Of a DNA stretch of 64,000 nt, positions 34,204-47,952 are shown piece by piece; positions within the stretch are counted from its first letter, which is position 1, and the number at the start of each line of letters is the position of its first letter. The stretch spans positions 2,646,492 to 2,710,491 of the forward strand of contig WLWX01000001.1 of the NCBI GenBank assembly GCA_012103375.1. Direction: 5' to 3'. This DNA is from Paracoccaceae bacterium (GTDB taxonomy: Bacteria > Pseudomonadota > Alphaproteobacteria > Rhodobacterales > Rhodobacteraceae). A model generated the notes under the pieces. It saw only the letters and a program-made list of their open reading frames with translations, was not told the origin of the DNA and made no database searches. The position numbers and the translations under genes are program-made.

Positions 34204-36525
34204 TTATTCTGCCGTCAGCAACGGCGGCTTTTTGGTCGACAGGCGCGGGGCTTGCGGAGGCTCGATCTTCAGATCCAGCGTGCCGCCCTTGATGCCGACC
34301 TTGACGTTGCCGCCCTTGGCCAGCTTGCCGAACAGCAGTTCTTCGGCCAGCGGTTTCTTGATGTGTTCCTGAATGGTGCGCGCAAGGGGGCGCGCGCCCA
34401 TCCGGTCATCATAGCCTTTGTCGGCCAGCCATTGCGCAGCGGGTGTGGACAGTTCGATGGTCACACCACGATCCATCAGCTGAACCTCCAGCTGCAACAC
34501 GAACTTCTCGACCACTTGCAGGATCGTGTCTTTGTCGAGCGCGCCGAACGAGATCACCGCATCCAGACGGTTGCGGAATTCCGGCGTGAAGGTGCGTTCG
34601 ATGGCGGCGGTATCTTCGCCTTCGCGCCGGTCGCGGCCAAATCCGATGGCGGCTTTCGCCATTTCACTGGCCCCGGCGTTCGAGGTCATGATCAGCACGA
34701 CATTGCGGAAATCCACAGTGCGACCGTTGTGGTCGGTCAGTTTGCCGTGGTCCATCACCTGCAACAGGATGTTATAGACGTCGGGGTGGGCCTTCTCCAT
34801 CTCGTCCAGCAGCAGCACGCAATGGGGATGCTGATCGACGCCGTCGGTCAGCATGCCGCCCTGATCAAACCCGACATAGCCCGGAGGCGCGCCGATCAGG
34901 CGGCTGACGGCGTGTTTTTCCATGTATTCGGACATGTCGAAGCGCAGCATTTCCACGCCAAGAATATCGGCGAGCTGTTTGGCAACCTCGGTCTTGCCGA
35001 CGCCCGTGGGACCGGCGAACAGATAGTTGCCGATGGGCTTTTCAGGCTCGCGCAGACCGGCACGGGCCAGTTTGATGGCGGACGCCAGCGCCTCGATGGC
35101 CGTATCCTGGCCGAAGACGACGCGTTTCAGCGATTTTTCAAGATCACGCAGCACTTCCGAATCGTCCTTAGAGACGGTTTTCGGTGGGATGCGGGCGATC
35201 TTGGCCACAACGGCTTCAATCTCTTTCACGCCGATGGTTTTGCGCCGCTTGCTTTCGATCACCAGATGCTGGGCCGCGCCCGCTTCGTCGATCACGTCAA
35301 TTGCGCTGTCGGGCAATTTGCGGTCGTTGATATAACGCGCGCTGAGTTCGACGGCGGTTTTCACCGCATCGGCCGTGTAGCGGATATCGTGGTGATCTTC
35401 GAAATAGGGTTTCAGCCCTTTCAGGATCTTCACCGCATCATCGACCGAGGGTTCGTTCACGTCGATCTTCTGGAACCGGCGCGACAGGGCGCGGTCCTTT
35501 TCGAAATGCTGGCGGAATTCCTTATAGGTGGTGGATCCCATGCAGCGCAGCTTGCCGCCCTGCAACGCGGGCTTCAGCAGGTTGGAGGCGTCCATCGCCC
35601 CGCCTGACGTGGCCCCGGCGCCGATCACGGTGTGAATCTCGTCAATGAACAGCACCGCGTCGTCGTGATCTTCCATCTCGGTCATCACGGCCTTCAGGCG
35701 TTCTTCGAAATCGCCGCGATAGCGGGTGCCGGCGAGCAGCGCGCCCATGTCGAGGCTGAAGATCGTGGTCCCCGACAGGACTTCGGGTGTTTCACCATTC
35801 TCGATCTTGCGGGCCAGCCCTTCGGCAATGGCGGTTTTCCCCACACCGGGGTCACCCACCAGCAGCGGGTTGTTCTTGCGGCGGCGGCACAGGACCTGCA
35901 CGCAGCGCTCAACCTCGTGCTCGCGCCCGATCAGCGGGTCGACGTCGCCGTCACGCGCCTTGGCGTTCAGATCGACGCAGTATTTCGCCAGCGCGCTTTC
36001 CTTGGCCTCACCCTCGCCAGCCTCAGCAGCTTCGCCTTCGAATTCCGAGGCCCCCTGAACCGTCCGGGCTTCGCCAAAGGACGGGTCCTTGGCGACACCA
36101 TGGGCGATATAGTTGACCGCATCGTAACGGGTCATGTCCTGTTCCTGCAGGAAATAGGCGGCGTTGCTTTCCCGTTCGGCAAAAATCGCCACCAGAACAT
36201 TCGCGCCCGTCACCTCGGTCCGGCCCGAGCTTTGGACGTGGATCGCGGCGCGCTGGATTACGCGCTGAAAGGCCGCCGTCGGAACAGCCTCGGACCCATC
36301 AACATCCGTGACCAGCGTGGACAGGTCATCGTCGATGAAATCAACCAGCGTTTCCTTCAGCGCGGCGATATCGACCGAGCAGGCCTGCATGACGCGGGCC
36401 GCATCAGGTTCGTCAATCAACGCCAGCAGCAGATGCTCCAGCGTGGCCAGTTCGTGTTTGCGTTCATTCGCCAGCGCCAGCGCTGCGTGAATGGACTGTT
36501 CGAGCGATGTCGAAAATGATGGCAC
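34204..36525 (-). CDS. clpA: ATP-dependent Clp protease ATP-binding subunit ClpA
   Basis: Hsp100 unfoldase that feeds substrates to ClpP in the cytoplasm; 773 residues, normal length. The N domain (1-145) for ClpS/substrate binding starts MPSFSTSLEQSIHAALALA. AAA1 has GDPGVGKTAIAEG and VLFIDEIHTVIGAGA; AAA2 has GPTGVGKTEVAKQ and VLLLDEMEKAHPDVYN. An IGF tripeptide in AAIGFGRDRR fits the ClpP-docking loop. No clpS is adjacent in this window. The acidic insert EGEAAEAGEGEAKES after the N domain is a linker. Confidence 0.95.
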   Translation of the reverse strand: MPSFSTSLEQSIHAALALANERKHELATLEHLLLALIDEPDAARVMQACSVDIAALKETLVDFIDDDLSTLVTDVDGSEAVPTAAFQRVIQRAAIHVQSSGRTEVTGANVLVAIFAERESNAAYFLQEQDMTRYDAVNYIAHGVAKDPSFGEARTVQGASEFEGEAAEAGEGEAKESALAKYCVDLNAKARDGDVDPLIGREHEVERCVQVLCRRRKNNPLLVGDPGVGKTAIAEGLARKIENGETPEVLSGTTIFSLDMGALLAGTRYRGDFEERLKAVMTEMEDHDDAVLFIDEIHTVIGAGATSGGAMDASNLLKPALQGGKLRCMGSTTYKEFRQHFEKDRALSRRFQKIDVNEPSVDDAVKILKGLKPYFEDHHDIRYTADAVKTAVELSARYINDRKLPDSAIDVIDEAGAAQHLVIESKRRKTIGVKEIEAVVAKIARIPPKTVSKDDSEVLRDLEKSLKRVVFGQDTAIEALASAIKLARAGLREPEKPIGNYLFAGPTGVGKTEVAKQLADILGVEMLRFDMSEYMEKHAVSRLIGAPPGYVGFDQGGMLTDGVDQHPHCVLLLDEMEKAHPDVYNILLQVMDHGKLTDHNGRTVDFRNVVLIMTSNAGASEMAKAAIGFGRDRREGEDTAAIERTFTPEFRNRLDAVISFGALDKDTILQVVEKFVLQLEVQLMDRGVTIELSTPAAQWLADKGYDDRMGARPLARTIQEHIKKPLAEELLFGKLAKGGNVKVGIKGGTLDLKIEPPQAPRLSTKKPPLLTAE

Positions 36526-36675
36526 GTTGCGTGCTCCTTAACAGTGGTCCGGGGCGGGCTGCCACCGACCGGACCGTGGCCTCATAGTGTTAGAGTTTGG
36601 TTTTTATCGCGCCGCTTCAAGTGTTTTTCTTCATCTGGCCTTCACATTTCATCGCAGCGTTGCACGGATTGGTGT

Positions 36676-37443
36676 TCAAAAAGCGTCCTTGCGGCGGCGA
36701 ATCTCGGCGAAAACTTGAGCATTTGTTGCGTTTTCCATCCCAATCGCTGCTTTCAGCGCGGCGATGCCTGCGCGCAGGAACGGATTGGTGGCCAGCTCCT
36801 CTGACAAGGTTGAGGGGACAGTGGGGGTTCCGGCTGAAGTTGCCGCCTCAACAGCGGCAGCCCTAGAGATAAGGTCGCGGTTTCCCGGTTCAATGGTCAA
36901 GGCAAAGCGCGCATTTGTCCGGGTGTATTCGTGACCCGAACAAATCACCGTTTCGGGCGGCAGGGCGGCCAGTTTGGACAGACTCTCCCACATTTGATCG
37001 AAGGTGCCTTCGAAAACGCGTCCGCAGCCCAGCGCCATCAGGCTGTCAGCGGTGAAGACGTGATCGCAGCCAGGCATGTGAAAGGCGATGTGGTTGATGG
37101 TATGGCCCGAGACGTCCAGAACCCTGGTCGCCTGACCTGCGACGGCAATCTCATCACCATCCGCGACGGCCAGGTCCAGTGCGGGCAAGCGGTGCGCATC
37201 TGCCCCGCAGCCGATGACGCGGGGGGCATAGGTGTCGCGCAGCGGGCCAAGGCCCTGGGTGTGGTCGTCATGATGGTGGGTGATCAGCACATCGCTGAGG
37301 GTCCAGCTGCGGGCCGTCAAAGCGGCCTTGATCGGGGCGGCTTCAGGCGCATCGACCAGCGCGGTTTCGCCGCTGTCGGCATTATGGATCAGGAACGCAT
37401 AATTGTCCGACAGGCAGGGGACGGTCACAATCTCGACGGGCAT
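36676..37443 (-). CDS. gloB: Hydroxyacylglutathione hydrolase (glyoxalase II)
   Basis: Hydrolyses S-lactoylglutathione to lactate and glutathione, the second step of methylglyoxal detoxification; 255 residues from ATG 37443. The metallo-beta-lactamase motif [10 protein letters not shown] and the later metal His/Asp residues ([38 protein letters not shown]) are present. The C-terminal HAGH domain ends EIRRRKDAF. The upstream extension to 37506 was rejected as it crosses the divergent methyltransferase start. Confidence 0.93.
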   Translation of the reverse strand: MPVEIVTVPCLSDNYAFLIHNADSGETALVDAPEAAPIKAALTARSWTLSDVLITHHHDDHTQGLGPLRDTYAPRVIGCGADAHRLPALDLAVADGDEIAVAGQATRVLDVSGHTINHIAFHMPGCDHVFTADSLMALGCGRVFEGTFDQMWESLSKLAALPPETVICSGHEYTRTNARFALTIEPGNRDLISRAAAVEAATSAGTPTVPSTLSEELATNPFLRAGIAALKAAIGMENATNAQVFAEIRRRKDAF

Positions 37444-37505
37444 GGCGTTTCCTTTCGTGGGCAGTATGCTTTGAGCGAGTGTTTCCGATCTGTGGCGGGG
37501 CTGCA

Positions 37506-38252
37506 ATGCACCTTGATGTGCTTGATCTGCGCAATTTCTATTATCGCACCAGATTGGGGCGCACGGCGCAGCGCGCCATTCGCGACCAGGTTACCGCCCT
37601 CTGGCCCGAGGCGGATCGTCAAACCGTCGTTGGTTACGGATTTGCGGTTCCGATGTTGCGCCCCTATCTGGCCAAGGCCCGGCGCGTGATCGCTTTGATG
37701 CCGGGACCACAGGGCGTCATGCATTGGCCGGCCGGGGACAAGAATGTTTCGGTCCTGTGTCAGGAAACGCTCTGGCCGTTGGAAACCGGGCACGCGGACC
37801 GGCTGGTAGTGATGCACGGGCTGGAAACCAGCGATCACCCCGGCGCCTTGCTGGAGGAATGCTGGCGCGTTCTTGGCCCCGGCGGGCGGGCGTTGTTCAT
37901 TGTGCCGAACCGGGCGGGCCTGTGGGCGCGGGGTGACCGGACGCCGTTTGGATTTGGCCGCCCCTATTCCACTGGTCAGCTGGAAGGATTGCTGCGACAG
38001 CACGGTTTCGTTCCCGAGCGTCACGTCGCGGCCCTTTACATGCCGCCCACGCAACGGCGGTTCTGGCTGCGCTCTGGCGCGTTCTGGGAAAAGCTGGGCA
38101 GCCGGATTTCGACCCGGATCGCCGGCGGCGTGCTTCTGGTCGAGGTAACCAAGCGTGTCGCCGCCCCGACCGGCCCCGCCACGCCCGAGCCTGCGCGCCG
38201 TCCGTTGCGGGTGCTTGACGGGCTGGCCAAACCGAGTGTCAAACCCGCCTGA
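37506..38252 (+). CDS. Class I SAM-dependent methyltransferase-like protein
   Basis: 248 residues from ATG 37506. The core resembles a Methyltransf_11 fold: [15 protein letters not shown] stands at the SAM loop, [22 protein letters not shown] at the strand-4 position and [19 protein letters not shown] after it. The usual GxGxG is altered (GYGFA), so SAM binding should be tested. Genes of this type commonly sit divergent to gloB in Rhodobacteraceae. The substrate is unknown. Confidence 0.75.
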   Translation: MHLDVLDLRNFYYRTRLGRTAQRAIRDQVTALWPEADRQTVVGYGFAVPMLRPYLAKARRVIALMPGPQGVMHWPAGDKNVSVLCQETLWPLETGHADRLVVMHGLETSDHPGALLEECWRVLGPGGRALFIVPNRAGLWARGDRTPFGFGRPYSTGQLEGLLRQHGFVPERHVAALYMPPTQRRFWLRSGAFWEKLGSRISTRIAGGVLLVEVTKRVAAPTGPATPEPARRPLRVLDGLAKPSVKPA

Positions 38253-38506
38253 GCGGTCGGATTCGCCCCGATATTCGTTGCCAATGTGGCACATTCGGTC
38301 GCAGTTAAACTCAACCCTCTGAAATCAAACGGAAACCGCCTGAAGAAAGGCGGCGTAAGACGGTTGCGGGGCGTATAACGCTCTGCTACATCGACGCTGA
38401 TTTTGGATGTTGCGCCCGTGAAACGGCCCGTCCTGCCAGTTAGAACCGAGGCCCCCAACGTCCCGAAGGACGCTGCACGGGGCCTTATCATGCGGAAGGG
38501 GTGTGC

Positions 38507-39066
38507 GTGTCAGATTCAGCTTCTATGTCTTCCGGTATTGCCGCCCGCTATGCGACCGCGATGTTCGAACTTGCCCGCGATGCAAAGTCCATTGACGCGG
38601 TCGAGGGCGATCTGGATGCCCTTGAAGGCGCGTTGAACATCAGCGATGACCTGAGTGTTCTTATCCGCTCTCCGTTGTATTCGCGCGACGCCCAGGGCAG
38701 CGCGATTGACGCGATTGCCACCAAAATGGGCCTTGGCGATCTGGTCGGCAATACCCTGCGCCTGATGGCGGCCAAGCGCCGCCTGTTTGTCCTGCCTCAG
38801 CTGATTACCGCCCTGCGCGGGTTGATCGCTTACGAAAAGGGCGAAGTCACAGCCGATGTGCGCAGCGCCAAGGAACTCAAGCCTGCGCAACGTGACGCGC
38901 TGGCCGCCAAGCTGAAAGCCAGCATTGGCAAAGATGTTAAGATCAACACGACCGTGGATGAAAACCTCATCGGCGGTCTTGTCGTCAAAGTGGGATCGAA
39001 AATGATCGACACGTCGATCCGATCCAAACTCGCAGCCCTTCAGAACACCATGAAAGAGGTCGGATA

Positions 39067-39067
<1 letters not shown>
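38507..39067 (+). CDS. atpH: ATP synthase F1 subunit delta
   Basis: Connects F1 to the peripheral stalk of the F-type ATP synthase; 186 residues from GTG 38507, preceded by [26 protein letters not shown] opens the OSCP/delta N-terminal helical domain. The C-terminal strands carry [24 protein letters not shown]. It is the first gene of atpHAGDC, and its stop overlaps the atpA ATG by one base (TAATG). GTG 38501 is an alternative start. Confidence 0.93.
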
Positions 39068-40605
<1,538 letters not shown>

Positions 40606-40617
40606 GGGGGCGGGCAG

Positions 40618-42925
<2,308 letters not shown>

Positions 42926-42948
42926 TCGACTGAATAGGAGAGGCCGCA

Positions 42949-43341
42949 ATGGCTGACACGATGCAATTCGATCTGGTCTCGCCCGAGCGTCTTCTGGCCT
43001 CGGTGCAGGCCACGGCGGTGCGTATTCCGGGGTCCGAAGGTGACTTTACCGCCTTGCCCCTGCACGCACCGACCATCACGACCTTGCGGCCCGGCATCCT
43101 GTCGGTGGACAGCGCCGAGGGGACCGAGGATTTCGTGGTCACCGGCGGATTTGCCGAGATCACCGCCGAAAGCTGCTCGGTCCTGGCCGAAAATGCGGTG
43201 AAACGGGCGGATGCGACGGCAGAGTTTCTGGAAGCGGCGCTGGAACAGGCGCGGGCAAGTCAGAGCGGCGCTGAAGGTGCAGCTGCTGATGCGGCCAACA
43301 AACTGGTCGCGGACCTGGAGGCGATCAACGCTTCGGCCTGA
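42949..43341 (+). CDS. atpC: ATP synthase F1 subunit epsilon
   Basis: Rotor-end regulatory subunit, 130 residues. The beta-sandwich starts [20 protein letters not shown] and includes [19 protein letters not shown]. The C-terminal helical part is short and Ala-rich, so inhibition by helix extension may be weak, as noted for alphaproteobacteria, which rely on the zeta inhibitor. Last gene of the operon, followed by a strong terminator. Confidence 0.95.
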   Translation: MADTMQFDLVSPERLLASVQATAVRIPGSEGDFTALPLHAPTITTLRPGILSVDSAEGTEDFVVTGGFAEITAESCSVLAENAVKRADATAEFLEAALEQARASQSGAEGAAADAANKLVADLEAINASA

Positions 43342-43363
43342 TAGCCCACACTTGAACAGTACG

Positions 43364-43395
43364 AAACGGCGGGGCAATGCCCCGCCGTTTTCGTT
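43364..43395 (+). terminator. Rho-independent terminator of atpHAGDC
   Basis: Perfect 12-bp stem AAACGGCGGGGC / GCCCCGCCGTTT with a 3-base loop, followed by TTCGTTTGTTT. It starts 23 bp after the atpC stop. Confidence 0.92.
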
Positions 43396-43448
43396 TGTTT
43401 GGAGTAGTGGGAAGGGGTTGCTGGTCAGTCGGTTTTTTTCGGATCGGA

Positions 43449-43669
43449 GCGGACGTTGGCGATCAAACGACAAGCCGGGTGAGCGCCTGACCGGGGGTAG
43501 GCGATGCAACTTGCTTGTGTGGCAATTTATGGTTCAGCGGTAACTTTAAGATACGAAGGTTTCGCGACCCATCGAAATCGCCTGCCCGCGGGACGGTCAG
43601 GCGATCGCCCGGCGCCCTTGCGGGCTTGATTCCGGGCGCAGAAGTGGGCGGTGCCAACATCCACTTCAG
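43449..43669 (+). repeat. Dispersed 221-bp repeat, copy 1
   Basis: Shares most of its length with 55000-55220 in the same orientation: both begin GCGGACGTTGGCGAT, share CCTGACCGGGGGTAGGCGAT, TGTGGCAATTTATGGTTCAGC and ATCGCCTGCCCGCGGGACGG, and end at TTCAGG. In this copy the left arm of the internal inverted repeat has diverged, while the right arm GGTCAGGCGATCGCCCG is kept. It fills the gap between the atp terminator and the end of prs. Short ORFs inside it are judged incidental. Confidence 0.8.
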
Positions 43670-43679
43670 GCCAAAACCT

Positions 43680-44699
43680 TCAATGCCCGTTGTAAAGGCC
43701 CTCGTAAATCGGACCCAGCGCGGCGTGGTCGAACAGGGAGCTGACCGATGTGCCGCTCCAGGTGTTCAGGATCGCCTGTGCGAACATCGGCGCCGTTGGC
43801 ACAATGCGGATGTTGGGGGCTTTCAGCACCGGCTCGGTCGGCTCATTCGTGTCGGTGATCACAAGGTACTTCATCACCGAGTTTGATACCCTCTCAACCG
43901 CAGGGCCGCTCAGCACGCCGTGGGTGATATAGGAATGCACTTCAAAGGCGCCGTTTTCGACCAGAACCTCGGCAGCTTTGCAAAGCGTACCGGCGGTATC
44001 GACGATATCGTCCACGATGATGCAGGTGCGGTCCTTGACGTCACCGATCACCGTCATCTCGGCAATCTCGCCGGGTTTGCCGCGCCGCTTGTCGACAATG
44101 GACAGCGGTGCGCCGATCCGCTGCGCCAGATCGCGCGCGCGGGCCACGCCGCCAACATCGGGCGAGACGACCATCACCTCGTCCAGACGCCCTTTGAAGT
44201 GGTGCAGAACATCCAGCGCAAACACCGGCGCGGCATAAAGGTTATCAACCGGGATATCGAAGAACCCCTGGATCTGCGTGGCGTGCAGGTCGAGGGTCAG
44301 GATCCGCTCAATCCCCGCTTCGACCATCATGTTTGCGACCAGCTTGGCGGTGATCGGCGTGCGCGCCTTGGAACGGCGATCCTGTCGCGCGTAACCGAAA
44401 TAGGGGATCACGGCTGTGATCCGCGCCGCCGATGATCGGCGCAGCGCGTCTGCGATAATCAGCAGTTCCATCAGGTTGTCATTGGCCGGGTTCGACGTTG
44501 ACTGGATCACATACATGTCTTCGCCGCGCACATTCTCGTAGACTTCGACGAAAATCTCACCATCGTTGAACCGTTCGACCCGCGCGTCGACCAGGTTGAC
44601 GGCCATGCCGCGATGCATCGACATCCGGCGCGCCACGGCGGTGGCAAGCGGTCGGTTGGCGTTTCCGGAAATAAGCTTGGGTTCGGTCAGGCTGGGCAT
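43680..44699 (-). CDS. prs: Ribose-phosphate pyrophosphokinase (PRPP synthetase)
   Basis: Makes PRPP from ribose-5-phosphate and ATP for nucleotide, His and Trp synthesis; 339 residues. Motifs: [21 protein letters not shown] near the N-terminus, the ATP-site stretch [20 protein letters not shown], the divalent-metal [18 protein letters not shown], and the PRPP-binding loop [16 protein letters not shown]. Its 3' end abuts the dispersed repeat. Confidence 0.96.
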   Translation of the reverse strand: MPSLTEPKLISGNANRPLATAVARRMSMHRGMAVNLVDARVERFNDGEIFVEVYENVRGEDMYVIQSTSNPANDNLMELLIIADALRRSSAARITAVIPYFGYARQDRRSKARTPITAKLVANMMVEAGIERILTLDLHATQIQGFFDIPVDNLYAAPVFALDVLHHFKGRLDEVMVVSPDVGGVARARDLAQRIGAPLSIVDKRRGKPGEIAEMTVIGDVKDRTCIIVDDIVDTAGTLCKAAEVLVENGAFEVHSYITHGVLSGPAVERVSNSVMKYLVITDTNEPTEPVLKAPNIRIVPTAPMFAQAILNTWSGTSVSSLFDHAALGPIYEGLYNGH

Positions 44700-44810
44700 C
44701 AGGTCAGGGTCCCTGGCATAGGTCCGATTCTACGTCACGTCACCCGTGACGTTGACACCGCTTATCATGTGGATACGGTCACGCAAACCAAAACGGGCGA
44801 GTGTTTTCAG

Positions 44811-45410
44811 ATGTCACATATCGACTACTATTTCTCACCGATTTCGCCGTTCACATATCTTGCGGGACCGCGCTTTCAGGCGGTGGTGGACCGGCACGGC
44901 GTAGATGTAACGTACAGACCGCTCGACATCGGGGCCCTGTTCGCGCGCACCGGCGGCACCGCCCCGGCTGAGCGGCATGAAAGCCGCAAGGAATACCGCC
45001 TGCAAGAGCTTCGCCGACAGGCGATCGTTGCCGGCCTGCCATTGACCCCGATGCCCGCGCATTTTCCTACCAATCAGGCGCCTGCGTCCTATGCGATCAT
45101 CGCAGCACAAGCGGCGGGCGGCGGCGATCTGGGCGGGTTGGTGCATGGGCTGGGCCGGGCTTGCTGGGCCGAAGACAAGGACATTGCCGATGATGCGGTG
45201 ATCCGCGCGGCCTTGTCTGACGCGGGTTTTGCGCCGTCGTTGGCAGACAGCGGGCTTCTGGCCGGGGCCGAGGCCTACGCCCGAAACCTGGAAGATGCCG
45301 TCAGCGCCGGTGCATTCGGCGCACCGTTTTGGATCACCGACACGGATCAACGGTTCTGGGGCCAGGACCGTATCGCCGATCTGGACGCGCATCTGTCGGG
45401 CAAGCTCTAG
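44811..45410 (+). CDS. 2-hydroxychromene-2-carboxylate isomerase-like DsbA/GST-kappa protein
   Basis: 199 residues from ATG 44811. The thioredoxin-like fold starts HIDYYFSPISPFTYLAGPRF, with the Ser that replaces the redox Cys in HCCA isomerases and binds glutathione. The C-terminal active-site region is GAFGAPFWIT, then FWGQDRIADLDAHL. In Rhodobacteraceae without naphthalene degradation such proteins are probably general glutathione-dependent isomerases or transferases. Divergent from prs. Confidence 0.85.
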   Translation: MSHIDYYFSPISPFTYLAGPRFQAVVDRHGVDVTYRPLDIGALFARTGGTAPAERHESRKEYRLQELRRQAIVAGLPLTPMPAHFPTNQAPASYAIIAAQAAGGGDLGGLVHGLGRACWAEDKDIADDAVIRAALSDAGFAPSLADSGLLAGAEAYARNLEDAVSAGAFGAPFWITDTDQRFWGQDRIADLDAHLSGKL

Positions 45411-45535
45411 CCGCAGCGCTTCACCCGGTATTGACCCGGCGCGGCGCGTCATTCCGGGGCGATGATTTCGTGCAGCGCCGGGCTTGCCTATCTGTTGCGC
45501 CTTGTGACAGCTTGGCCAGAACAGGAGGCACCTTC

Positions 45536-45781
45536 ATGACCTGCGTATTTGTTCAACTGCGTTGCAATCCCGGCAAGACCTATGAGGTCGCGCAGGAAAT
45601 ATACCTGCGCGAGATTGTGTCCGAACTGTATTCAACATCCGGCGATTTCGACCTGCTGGCGAAAATCTACATCCCCGAGGGCGAGGATGTCGGCGTGTTC
45701 ATCAACCAGCGGCTGCTGGACGTGCCCGGTATTGCGCGGTCCCTGACGACGATGACTTTCAAGGCGCTACACAGCGGTTAG
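45536..45781 (+). CDS. Lrp/AsnC ligand-binding (RAM) domain protein
   Basis: 81 residues that cover only the effector-binding/oligomerisation domain of Lrp-type regulators: VFVQLRCNPGKTYEVAQEI, LYSTSGDFDLLAKIYI and PGIARSLTTMTFKAL. There is no helix-turn-helix, so it cannot bind DNA alone. Such stand-alone domains assemble as octamers that sense amino acids. ATG 45536 follows CAGGAGGCACC. Confidence 0.88.
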   Translation: MTCVFVQLRCNPGKTYEVAQEIYLREIVSELYSTSGDFDLLAKIYIPEGEDVGVFINQRLLDVPGIARSLTTMTFKALHSG

Positions 45782-46053
45782 GGCCCCCTCCCTCCCGGTC
45801 GGTCAAGGCCTGCGCAACATTCGGCCAGCTAATCCAGCGACGGGCAAAGCCCGGCTTCGGTGCCGCAGGGAACCGCGCTGCACAGCGACAATTTGCGGCG
45901 GCAGAGCCGTTTCGCCTTAGGTTCGATTCTGGAAATCCGTTGCCCAAGCGCCACGGCAGGCGATTCACCACCTATCCAAGGCGGGCATGGTGTTTCTCAG
46001 CCCCGGTTGCTGCGCTATTGCTTGTCTCAGCAGGCTTTTCTTGGGGGCCATTG

Positions 46054-47952
46054 GTGAGAATTCTGGGCCGAACTGGCATTTTTCGGACGTTGTCCCGCGT
46101 TTGCGCGGCATCTGTCGTGCCTGTTCTTGTGGTTTTTTTCGCCGTCATGACCACGACAGCCGCTTCTGCGCAGCAGGATATCGGCGCAGTTGCTGCGGGC
46201 GATCTTCTGGATATTCCGCTTGATCCCCCTGCCGGAGAGCTGGCGGCAGAGGTGGATGGCATCGATGTGTCGGACGCGCTGCGTGTGGATGGCGGCAATC
46301 TGTCGCTTCGCCTGTTCACGCCGTTGGAGCCGGGCACGCATGAGCTGGTGATCTATTCGATCAGCGGTCAGGATTTTCTGATTGTCGGTACATTCACATT
46401 CCGCAGCTTCGGCGTTTCGGAATGGGACGGCAGCGGATTGGCCGTCTCGGCCGAGCACAAGATCGGTGTGCGCACGCTGAACGACGACACAACCGAATTC
46501 GCCGAAAGCGCGGGTGAGTTTCAGTATTCGACGGTCAACGGGGGTCTGCGTGTCGGTGCGGATTATCTGGCGACGACGGTGGTCGAGGATCAGCTGACCG
46601 ACAATGCCGTCGATATCGGCGAATATTATGTTGAGCTGCATCGCCCCGGCGACATGTTCGATATGACCGCGCGCATCGGCCATCAGAGCCTGGATTTCGA
46701 TGATGTCGCGGTGTCAGACATCGCGCGCCGGGGGTTGGGCGTATATCTGGCCACGCCGGGCGATCGCTTTTCGCTGGGTGTTTTTGCGACGCAATCGATC
46801 GAAAGCCTGGGCGTCGATAATTTTCTGGGACTTGATGAGGAAGACGACCGCATGTTCGGGGCGACCGCCTCGCTCCGGCCGTTTTCAAGCAATGATTTCC
46901 GGATCAGCGTGACCGGTGCCGAGGCGCGTGGCACAGCCGAAGGCGGGCTGACCGTCGGGGCGGGGGATGCGGTCTCACTGTCCGCGGACGGGTCGTTCAA
47001 TGACGGGCGCGGGCGCTTTGCCTTTGGTGGCGGCATCGCAAACTGGGACGAAGATGCCGAAGGCGGCCTGTTCACCGAAGACACCGGAGAGGCGATCCTA
47101 GCCAGCCTCGACTATGACATTCTGGATGGGACCGAGGGGTCGTCGCTGACAGCCGGGATATACTATGACCGGGTCGAACAGGGCTTTTTCACCCTGACCA
47201 ATCCCAGCATGCCCAGTGGTCAGGAAAACATCATTCTGAGCACCGATTATGCGGGCGAGGCTTTGCAGCTGACCACCTCGCTTGAACAACAGACAACGAA
47301 CGTCGGCGGGCTGCCGACGGTCGAGGTTGAAGAATACACGACGCTGGATATCTCGGGCTCTTACGGCACGGGCGAGGTTGGCGCCGCCGACTTCAGCTTT
47401 GGCGTGATTGGAATCACCAAACGCCGGGTGCCAACGCCGCTGGTTGCAGCGCTGCCAGAAGATTTTGACAGCGTCGAAGCCTATGTCGGTGTCGATCTTC
47501 CGGGCGAGCATTTCAGCTGGGGGCTGACCTATGCCTATCTTGGCATCGACGATCTGTCGGTGCTGAACGATGATCTGACGACACATTCCGTGGAAGCCCG
47601 CGCCGCACTTCTGGGGGATGGCGGCGGCAGTGCGGATGCGACTGTGATCGTCACCCAGACAGATGACCTGTTTGGTGAATTCGTCGATGCCGAGGCGATT
47701 CTGGGCTTCACCGCACCCATCGGGGACAGCGACTGGACGCTGACCGGCGAAGCGGCCTGGCAGGATTTCGGCGACCCGTCGCTGGAAGATGGCGCCTTGC
47801 TTAGCGCTGATCTGGCATGGGCATTCCGTCCGTCAGCGGAAATGGTGTTTTCTGTCGGTTATTCCACCGGTTCGCTGGCAACCGAGACAACCGACGACGA
47901 AGAATGGTATGTTGGGTTCATGTTGAGGGCGCGTACAGATGTTTTCAGATAG
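46054..47952 (+). CDS. Exported beta-rich (probable outer-membrane) protein of the ECF-sigma locus
   Basis: 632 residues from GTG 46054. A signal peptide ends about ASA-QQDIG. The mature protein begins with a small domain (LLDIPLDPPAGELAAEVDGI) and continues with many alternating-hydrophobicity strands typical of a barrel (GLRVGADYLATTVVED, FDMTARIGHQSLDFDD, FSLGVFATQSIESLG). It ends WYVGFMLRARTDVFR without the classical terminal Phe. The frame is open back to TTG 45940, and ATG 46147 is another possibility. Its stop lies 14 bp inside the next gene. It is the likely first gene of the sigma/protease operon. Its substrate or role is unknown. Confidence 0.65.
   Translation: MRILGRTGIFRTLSRVCAASVVPVLVVFFAVMTTTAASAQQDIGAVAAGDLLDIPLDPPAGELAAEVDGIDVSDALRVDGGNLSLRLFTPLEPGTHELVIYSISGQDFLIVGTFTFRSFGVSEWDGSGLAVSAEHKIGVRTLNDDTTEFAESAGEFQYSTVNGGLRVGADYLATTVVEDQLTDNAVDIGEYYVELHRPGDMFDMTARIGHQSLDFDDVAVSDIARRGLGVYLATPGDRFSLGVFATQSIESLGVDNFLGLDEEDDRMFGATASLRPFSSNDFRISVTGAEARGTAEGGLTVGAGDAVSLSADGSFNDGRGRFAFGGGIANWDEDAEGGLFTEDTGEAILASLDYDILDGTEGSSLTAGIYYDRVEQGFFTLTNPSMPSGQENIILSTDYAGEALQLTTSLEQQTTNVGGLPTVEVEEYTTLDISGSYGTGEVGAADFSFGVIGITKRRVPTPLVAALPEDFDSVEAYVGVDLPGEHFSWGLTYAYLGIDDLSVLNDDLTTHSVEARAALLGDGGGSADATVIVTQTDDLFGEFVDAEAILGFTAPIGDSDWTLTGEAAWQDFGDPSLEDGALLSADLAWAFRPSAEMVFSVGYSTGSLATETTDDEEWYVGFMLRARTDVFR

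Noticed and set aside
45868-45895. GGGAACC-like ECF promoter upstream of the sigma-factor locus
   Set aside because: The spacing and -10 side are not convincing without a set of known targets for this sigma factor.
45900-45945. Sequence resembling a tRNA T-arm (GGTTCGATTCTGG)
   Set aside because: No matching acceptor, D or anticodon stems could be drawn around it.
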